Positions 57,646-64,000 of a stretch of DNA of 64,000 nucleotides are shown here, in pieces. This DNA comes from Trema orientale. Taxonomy: Eukaryota; Streptophyta; Magnoliopsida; Rosales; Cannabaceae. Positions within the stretch are counted from its first letter, which is position 1. Each line of letters starts with the position of its first letter. Below the pieces are notes generated by a model. The model was not told the origin of the DNA. It saw nothing but the letters and a program-made list of their open reading frames with translations, and searched no databases. The DNA lies in assembly GCA_002914845.1 (NCBI GenBank), contig JXTC01000392.1:1-64000 (forward strand), written 5' to 3'. Made by a program: the position numbers and the translations under genes.

Positions 57646-58760
57646 AAATGTTATGTAAAATATGAACACAAGTAGACGTATCACAAATAAGTAATAGAGT
57701 AGTGAGTATGAGTATTGTTTCCACGAATACTGTATTTACTAATTATCAAAATTATTCTAACTCTAACTTTATTTGAAAATAAATTTAAAAACAATTAAGA
57801 ACAAATAAAATAAATAACTAAAAAAAATAAATCAAAGCAAAATAAAATAAACGGGACTTTAAGAGACTAAAGATCTAGGGTTTCTAATTTTACCAAGACC
57901 AATCCTATTTAAATCTCCTATTTAATTAAATAAAATTTTATTCTATATATTAACAGTGAATATCTTTAATATAATGATTAATCTTTCTTAAGCATTAACA
58001 GTTTAATTCAACTAGCAAAGTCATACATCTCTGTCAAAATTCTAAATTAGTCAAATTTCATCAAAAACAAGAAATTCATAAGCACTACACAAATCAAATA
58101 AATATCCCTCTATCTTATATCAAATTCATGGCATTCTAGTTAGGTCAAATTCAATTATCATTTTTCTCTCTCAAATTAAATTTAAAATTATACAATTATT
58201 GATCAGGTAATCACAACCATTAAGTACAAATTGAAACACTCAACATATATTAGAATAAAACTCTAATTTAATTAAACTAAGAAAAATTTAAACATTCATA
58301 ATCCGACTACATCATAGCCCTAGAAAAGAAAATTTGTGCAAAGCTAAACTAAAAACAAACATTGATAATAAAAGTAGAGAGCATTAAAAAAAAGCGAATA
58401 GAGAAAACGAACAGTGAATTTGAGTAGAAGTGCTCCTGTCTCTAGCTCTTGCTATCCCTCTCCTCCTCTTGAATTCTCTCTCTAAATCTCTCTCTAGAAT
58501 GCTATTTTCTTTCTCTAGAATTGGTCTTTGTTCTCCTGTACTGGTCTATTTATAAGTGCTGAAAGAGAGTTTTCATATTATAAACGTATTCCTATACTCA
58601 ATTTGGATTGGTGGAGTGATGTGTCAATTTTCTATTCAAACTCTCTCTCTTTTTCTCTTAGAGATGGCAATATAACACATGCTTATGGGTATCTATAGTT
58701 ATCCGATCTGAACGGGGAGGGGAAAAACCGCTTAAGTGGGCTATCGGGTGCAAGGTAAAA
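57646..58760 (-). mobile_element. Gypsy-type LTR-like sequence
   Basis: It has the LTR features seen in the Athila LTR, in the same orientation: a GAGTATTGTTTCCACGAATA element near the left end (compare GAGTGTCGATTCCACAGAGA at 7864), a CT-rich tract at 58435-58520, and a minus-strand TATA box (TATAAATAG, 58547-58555). No gag or PBS is recognised beside it, so it is probably a solo or truncated LTR. Ends are not resolved. Confidence 0.45.
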
Positions 58761-59184
58761 TGTTAGAAATTATTTAGAGCTTGGCTAAAAATATGAGTGT
58801 CAAAGAAAAAGTCAATATAGGCTCAATTGAGGTAAACTAAGGATATACGTATCAATGGTAGGCTTGAAAGGCTCAAACAATCTAAAGATGGCCGAAATTA
58901 TGTCCCTAACGCAATGTAGCCTAGGATTTTCCCTCAAGTGATAATCAAACAGGTTCTAGAATTTATTAATGAGATTATAAAAATGTACTTAACTCACATA
59001 AATTTTTTCTAAGTAAGCAAAACACTAAATGAACACATTATGTATGTGTTTAAAATTATAAAAAATTATCAGTAAAATAAAACTAGCATAGAATAAAGCA
59101 CATAGACAAAAACAACATTCTTCATTCTTTCAAGAACTTTATTCAATTAAATCAAGTTCTTATCATCAGCGTTGATCATTAAAC
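58761..59184. other. Spacer left of copia-2
   Basis: AT-rich DNA with no gene or recognised element. It ends GATCATTAAAC directly before the copia-2 LTR. The matching right flank of that element is outside the window. Confidence 0.5.
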
Positions 59185-60533
59185 TGTTAGCCCAAGATTA
59201 GCTAACCCAAGAAGGGGGTGAATTGGGTTTTAAAAATTTTTGGAAACTTTTCCTGATAAGCAAGTAAATTATGCAAGTAATGACAATAACAAGTAAAAAT
59301 AGCTAAATAGCATATACAAGCCTAATATAAATAAATTAAAGAGATAGGGATAGAGAAATGCAAATACTATTTTTACGAGGTTCAACAAATACGACAGTTT
59401 GTCCGCGTCCCCAGCTCTTGGTAACCTGCTTCGAGCTTTCTACTATCAGATCAAGAGAATGGGCTTGATCGGCCCTTTTAGACAATGAATGCTTTCACTT
59501 TAAGCTCACTCATACTTTTATAATAGTATTGAATCTGGCTCTATCACACCTAACTCGGATTGTTTAGACTCCGGTGACAATCTCACCTAAACCGGGTTGT
59601 TTATGAATCCGTTGTCAACCTCACCTCACAAATACAATTTTGATTTTATTTGTTGATACACTCAACTAGAATCTCTCTTAAGAATATAACTGATACAAGG
59701 TAAGCCTAGAGAGAATAAATGAGAACACAAGATATAATCCAGTTTAGCTCAAGTGATTTTTATGAAAAAGTAGATTTGAAAGTCTGATTCTCAAAAGTTG
59801 ATTTGAACAACTTGAAAGTATGATTAAAGCAATGTAGGAATGTTCAAAAGTTATTTCAAGTGTTAGAAAAATTTCTATTTATAGAATAGAATGAAAACTA
59901 GCCATTTTAGACCATTTGATAGATAATCTGTCATTTTCAGTAGACCGAAAATCTACTTTCAGTCGACTGAAAATATTAACCGTTGAAAGTGCGGTTCTAA
60001 CGATCGAATTTGAAAAAGCTGTAAAATTTTAGACAGGAGAATCGGTAAACCGATTCCGAAGGCCAGTCTATCGAAAATACCCAAGAGGTATTTTTTAATT
60101 TTATTTTAAGTCTTTTTCAATTATTTTCAAAATGTGTCTTCAAATTTTTTTTTTTTCAATGTAATATGGAAACTATAGAAATCCATAAATCAATTTAAAA
60201 CCTTATTTAAAATAAATATCTTATTTTAATTGGAGAAAGACATGTTTGACAGTTTTGGTTTGAAATATCCAATTTTAAAAAATTTGAGCCATTAAGATTA
60301 TATTAAATGTAAACAACCATTCAAATATAAGAACTAAGTGTATAACCTTTGGCAGTCTAGGTTTGTAATCTTGACCTTTGTCTTCAAGCTCTTTTTCAAA
60401 TTCCATCTTGAATGTCTTATGATCCTTTCAATTTAACTTGATGCACACTCAAGTAGATTATTAGTTCTTAATCATATATTTGTTAACTTCAAAATATGAG
60501 TGTGGGATTGATGATACAAATCATGACTCAACA
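59185..60533 (-). mobile_element. 3' LTR of copia-2
   Basis: It spans 1349 bp with ends matching the copia-1 LTRs (GGGCTAACA end at 59185, TGTTGAGTCATG start at 60533). The minus-strand TATAAATA box is kept near 59876-59883, and the CGGT/ACCG palindromic words upstream of it are present but partly mutated (59935-60075). Confidence 0.9.
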
Positions 60534-60547
60534 ATCTCCCCCTTTTT
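60534..60547 (-). promoter_or_regulatory. Polypurine tract of copia-2
   Basis: AAAAAGGGGGAGAT on the minus strand directly before the 3' LTR, identical to copia-1. Confidence 0.85.
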
Positions 60548-61068
60548 GATGATAACAAATATTTAATTTAAAAAGAAGTAAGAAATAAAAAATAAGTAGA
60601 GATAAGCGTCCTTACCAAGCCTTGAATGCTCCCTTCAAAATATGCTTAATAAAAAGAAATAAAAAATTCCCCCTTAAACTTATAAAGTGTGCAAGATTTG
60701 AGTATTTGAGTATTTTTGCTCATAGATACTAATTGCGAATATTTTTGCTCAAAAAGTATCAATTATGATGAAGTTATAGAATGAGCTCATAGATACCAAT
60801 TAAAAGAAATAACCAGTTGATACCAATTGTAAACCGATTGTAATTCAAAATACATTCTTCTCCCCTAATATCATCAAAAAGAAATTTATAAAAAAAAATA
60901 ACACAAAAAGATATCCCATGCAAAGTACTATAAAATGAGGAGTATATGCATTGGAGTTCAACATTAGAGTTCAAGCAACAAAAGAAATAGATAATGCAAA
61001 CATAGAGCTCATACAATAAATAATCTAAACAAAGTCCAAAAGAGTAAAACATGAAATAGAGAGAGGAT
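60548..61068. other. Non-coding segment between ORF3 and the polypurine tract
   Basis: It matches 37124-37517 of copia-1 (GATGATAACAAA, TCTCCC, ATACCAATTG words). The repeated GATACCAATT-like words in the two copies lie here. The minus-strand ORF at 60774-61091 is low-complexity and probably not a gene. Confidence 0.5.
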
Positions 61069-62271
61069 CTATGGAGGAGGCAAATGCCCAAAGAAAGATT
61101 GCATCATCCTCATCATCTCATCCTGTTGGTCTTGAATGATTTGGAATTGTCGCTCTTGGTATTGACAGACATAGTTGACATCAGCTGATAGAATCTGGAA
61201 GTGCTCCAGCTCTATGTCATGCAAGTGCTAGATGTCAAGCTAGATTGTGTTGAGGCATTCAGACAGGCTGTTGAAAATGTCAGTGTAGTCAAATCGCTGA
61301 GCATGAACCTTCTCAGCATGAGTGTCCTCAGGAGCTTCTTCAGCAGCTTCAGTACCACTACCGTCAGCTTCTTGTTGAGCACCCATTCCTTGATCATGTC
61401 CTTACTTGGTTTTGGCCACCCATTTGTTGTTGATGAAATTGAATCCCATGTGACTGAAAGTCTTATTGTTAATCTCAACGTCGATGGCCCAGGGTTTACA
61501 TTCGGCCTCATCGAATGGTGGAATGTTGAAGTGTTAGAAGATACGAGTAAGGAGAAAACCATAAGGAAGAGAAGATCTCCTATTTTCTATGGCATTGATC
61601 ATCTCATGAATAATGAAATAAGGTAGGTTCAACTTTCTACCAACAAGAAACAAATCAACAAAACCAAGATCATAGAATGTGGGTGCATCCCTATGACCAC
61701 CTCTAGGAATCATATTTTGAGACATAAACTGGAATAGAATCCTGGCCTCAAGAGTAAGATCAGTGACTCGGGATTTAGGATGAAAATTTTCAGGGGAACA
61801 GACTCGATGTAGGGCTTGTTGAGGTTCAAAATCCGCAAGCATAGGCTAAGAGTTGGTTATGGGGAATTTGTAACCCTCCAAAGGTAAATGCAATAAATCA
61901 GTTAAGAGACATTCAGTGATCTCAAAATCTATTCTTTTAAGGGAACTATAGAATGCATATTGTCCCCTAGAGATATTCGCACTAGCATAGAATCCCCTAG
62001 CCAGTCTAGGATACCCTGTCTCTCTAATGGAGCAAAATTCAGTCCATCCCATGTTCTCCATATAGTTAGGAAATTTGACATAGGCTAGGTCTCTAAAATT
62101 AAAGGTTCTACCCCAAATAATACTCTTCTTAGAGAAAATCTCTTTATATCTAGTCATAATAGCAGGAGACTCTAAGATAGGAATATCTAACCTTGCCTTA
62201 GTGCGTTGTTCATATTCCTCAGGGTGAATTTCCTTGCCTTTATATCTTCGATTTTCCCTTTTTGGAGCCAT
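61069..62271 (-). pseudogene. Copia-2 ORF3, one frame with five nonsense codons
   Basis: A single frame of about 400 codons runs from MAPKRENRRYKGKEIHPEE (62271) to a TAG at 61069, broken only by in-frame stops. It contains LDIPILESPAIMTRYKEIFS, then FPNYMENMGWTEFCSI, PRLARGFYASANISRGQYAF and ECLLTDLLHLPLEGYKF, then SRVTDLTLEARILFQFMS, FLVGRKLNLPYFIIHEMINA and SLPYGFLLTRIF, and a tail ending DEMMRMMQSFFGHLPPP. The aromatic WTEFC / LARGFYA / LLHLP pattern resembles the 'putative plant transposon protein' family. Copia-1 keeps Gln at four of the stop positions, so the ancestral ORF was open. Its role is unknown. Confidence 0.75.
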
Positions 62272-62553
62272 TGGACAGGAAGATAATAAAAAATAAAAAA
62301 TAAAAAAAAAAGAAACACAAGGAATTTTTGGATTCTAGGGTTTGAGAGATAATAAAATTGATTTGAAGTACAAAAGAGAGTAAAGAATAGAGATTAAGAG
62401 TGAAAAAGTGATAAAATCAACTCTAGTTGGGAGAAAATTGAAAGAATTTGAGAGAAATATGAGTAGGAATGAGAAGAGATAGTTTTAGGGTGAGAGAGAG
62501 AGAGTTTTCGGTGGAGAAAGTGTGAAGAAGTAAGAAGAAAGCTGTCAAAAATC

Positions 62554-62617
62554 TTTAAATACTCGCGGGTCTGTGAGTTTTCGGCAGGCCGAAAATGGGT
62601 TTTCGGTCTGCTGATTC
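62554..62617 (-). promoter_or_regulatory. Candidate ORF3 promoter of copia-2
   Basis: A TATTTAAA box (62554-62561) is preceded on the minus strand by two palindromic words (62577-62597 TTTTCGGCAGGCCGAAAA; 62599-62617 TTTTCGGTCTGCTGA). A CT-rich leader (CTCTCTCTCTCACCC near 62500) follows it toward the ATG at 62271. The spacing matches copia-1. Confidence 0.5.
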
Positions 62618-62869
62618 TGGCAGAAAGAAAAAGCTTTCCAGAGGGGGTTTTTTGGTTCCCCTGTTTTCGTTGTTTTTCAGTGAAAATCAATTTAAAACAG
62701 TTAAAATTCTTAAACCAACAACAAAAGCATTTGGAAATCAACAATTTAATAAACATAGACAGCAAATCAAACATCGTTTAAACAAGAAAAATATCAACGA
62801 AGCTTATTATGATCAATCATACCAAGTTCTCTACGAATCATGCAAAAACAATCCTCGCTAAGAGGTTTA

Positions 62870-64000
62870 GTGAAAATATCAGCTAGTTATTTTTCCGAGC
62901 AAACAAACTCAAGTATAGTGTCATCTTTTTTGCATAAGATCACGAAGAAAATGATGTCTAATATTAATATGCTTAGCACATGAATGCAAAATTAGATTTT
63001 TAGACAAATTAATAGCACTAGTATTATCACATTTAATAGGCACAAGATTATAATCCATTCCAAAATTCATTAGAGTTTGCTTCATCCAAAGAATTTGAGC
63101 ACAACAACTACTAACAGAGATATATTCGGCTTCAATAGTAGAAAGAGCAACCGAATTTTGTTTCTTGCTAAACCTTGACACAAGTGAGTAACTAAGAAAA
63201 TGACAAGTGCCACTAGTGCTCTTATGGTCAGTTTGACAACTGGCAAAGTCCGCATCCGAAAAACTAGTAATGTTAAAGTGTGTACCTTTTGGATACCATA
63301 ATCCGAGGTTCATAGTGGCATGCAAATATTTCAAAATACGTTTTACTGCACTAAGATGTGATTCCTTAGGATTAGATTAAAATCTAGCATATAGACAGAT
63401 ATTAAACATTATATCCGATCTACTAGCTATTAAGTAAAGAAATGAGCTGATTATACCTCGATATTTAGTGATATCCACTGCTTTACCATTTTCGTCTTTG
63501 TCAAGTTTGATTAAAGAGCTCATCGGTGTTCTCATCGACTTGGAGTTCTCTATATCGAACTTCTTTAGCATATCCTTGATGTACTTGGATTGATTGATGA
63601 AAATGCCTTCTTTGCTTTGTTTGATTTGAAGTTCAAGGAAGAAATTGAGTTCTCCTATCATACTCATTTCGAATTTAATGTGCATACACTTAGAAAATTC
63701 TTCACAAAGAAAAATATTAGTAGCACCAAAAATAATATCATCAACATAAATTTAGAATGTAATCATTTCTCTCCTTTTTCTTTTTATAAAAAGAGTAGTA
63801 TCTGAATTGCCTATAGTAAAACTATTTGAAACCAAGAATTTACTTAATCTAACTATTTGAAACCAAGAATTTACTTAATCTATCATACCAAGCTCTAGGA
63901 ATTTGCTTTAAACCATAAAGAGCCTTTTTCAAATTAAAAACATGATCCGGATACTTATAATTTTGAAAACCAGGGGGTTGGGCTACATATACTTCTTCTA
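62870..64000 (-). pseudogene. Copia-2 pol: RT and RNase H part
   Basis: RNase H is read at 62921-63334 (LSTIEAEYISVSSCCAQILW, then KCDNTSAINLSKNL). The RT end is read at 63377-63685 (GELNFFLELQIKQSKEGIFI). The catalytic box IYVDDIIFGA is kept at about 63725-63755, unlike copia-1. A stop lies just before the box, another splits the reading near 63379, and a 31 bp duplication at 63821-63882 shifts the frame. RT continues past the window edge. Confidence 0.88.
63821..63882. repeat. Perfect 31 bp tandem duplication in copia-2 RT
   Basis: Two identical units starting ACTATTTGAAACC at 63821 and 63852. The length is not a multiple of three, so the RT frame is broken. Copia-1 has one unit at the matching place (near 40245). 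Confidence 0.92.

Larger units (their letters stand above)
59185..64000 (-). mobile_element. Second member of the copia family (copia-2), cut by window edge
   Basis: It has the same layout as copia-1 on the same strand: 3' LTR (59185-60533), polypurine tract, ORF3 (61069-62271), ORF3 promoter-like region, then RNase H and RT running off the right edge. Gag and the 5' LTR are outside. Sequence similarity to copia-1 continues throughout, so the two are members of one family. Confidence 0.9.

Noticed and set aside
60774..61091. 105-codon minus-strand ORF with hydrophobic stretches
   Set aside because: AT-rich low-complexity frame in the untranslated segment of copia-2. The matching region of copia-1 does not keep it.
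61201..61626. 141-codon plus-strand ORF in copia-2 (and its counterpart at 37745-38002)
   Set aside because: Antisense of ORF3. It persists in both copies only because the sense frame is conserved.

Overview
This is nuclear DNA from a flowering plant, most likely a eudicot. It is AT-rich and packed with plant-type transposable elements, and it holds one intact, intron-containing host gene that I recognise: an RNA-dependent RNA polymerase of the RDR1 type (coding exons 52915-57468, + strand). Nothing suggests bacterial, organellar or viral replicon DNA. Nearly everything else is nested, decayed mobile DNA.

Layout. 1-1850: 5' end of a Ty1/copia element on the minus strand (gag cut by the window edge, leader, probable LTR with a 44-51 bp minisatellite). 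2380-10250: a Helitron (long T-rich 5' block, then a decayed Helitron protein) that ends abruptly in an Athila-like Ty3/gypsy fragment (gag, tRNA-Asp-type PBS, LTR). 10520-14360: a decayed CACTA (En/Spm) element inside a local duplication. 15640-25127: a second Helitron, with two tandem copies of the 5' block, a MULE-type MITE, a tRNA-derived SINE, and a Rep/helicase pseudogene whose helicase core is missing. 25128-33197: a gypsy LTR fragment, then a chromovirus-like gypsy element on the minus strand (RNase H, RT, protease, gag, PBS, about 3 kb LTR). 33340-45388: a complete but decayed copia element with both LTRs, inserted into another copy of the gypsy LTR. Its own 3' LTR carries a 2.4 kb solo LTR. 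47710-57510: the RDR1 locus, with promoter, 5'UTR intron carrying a 2.5 kb hAT element, and four coding exons. 57646-58760: another gypsy-type LTR. 59185-64000: a second member of the same copia family, running off the right edge.

How it fits together. RDR1 makes double-stranded RNA from single-stranded templates in plant RNA silencing. Here it lies among the repeats that silencing normally targets, and a hAT copy sits in its leader intron. The host gene is open and intact. The elements carry many nonsense codons, and comparing paralogues within the window shows that several are C-to-T changes, as expected of methylated DNA.

Most interesting lead: both copia copies carry a third ORF downstream of pol. 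In each, that ORF is preceded by a TATA-like box and CT-rich leader, and by short palindromes (TTTTCGGTCTGCCGAAAA-like) that also lie upstream of the TATA box in the element's own LTRs. This suggests that ORF3 has its own promoter built from LTR-type control sequence. All boundaries were read by eye, without alignment software or database search.
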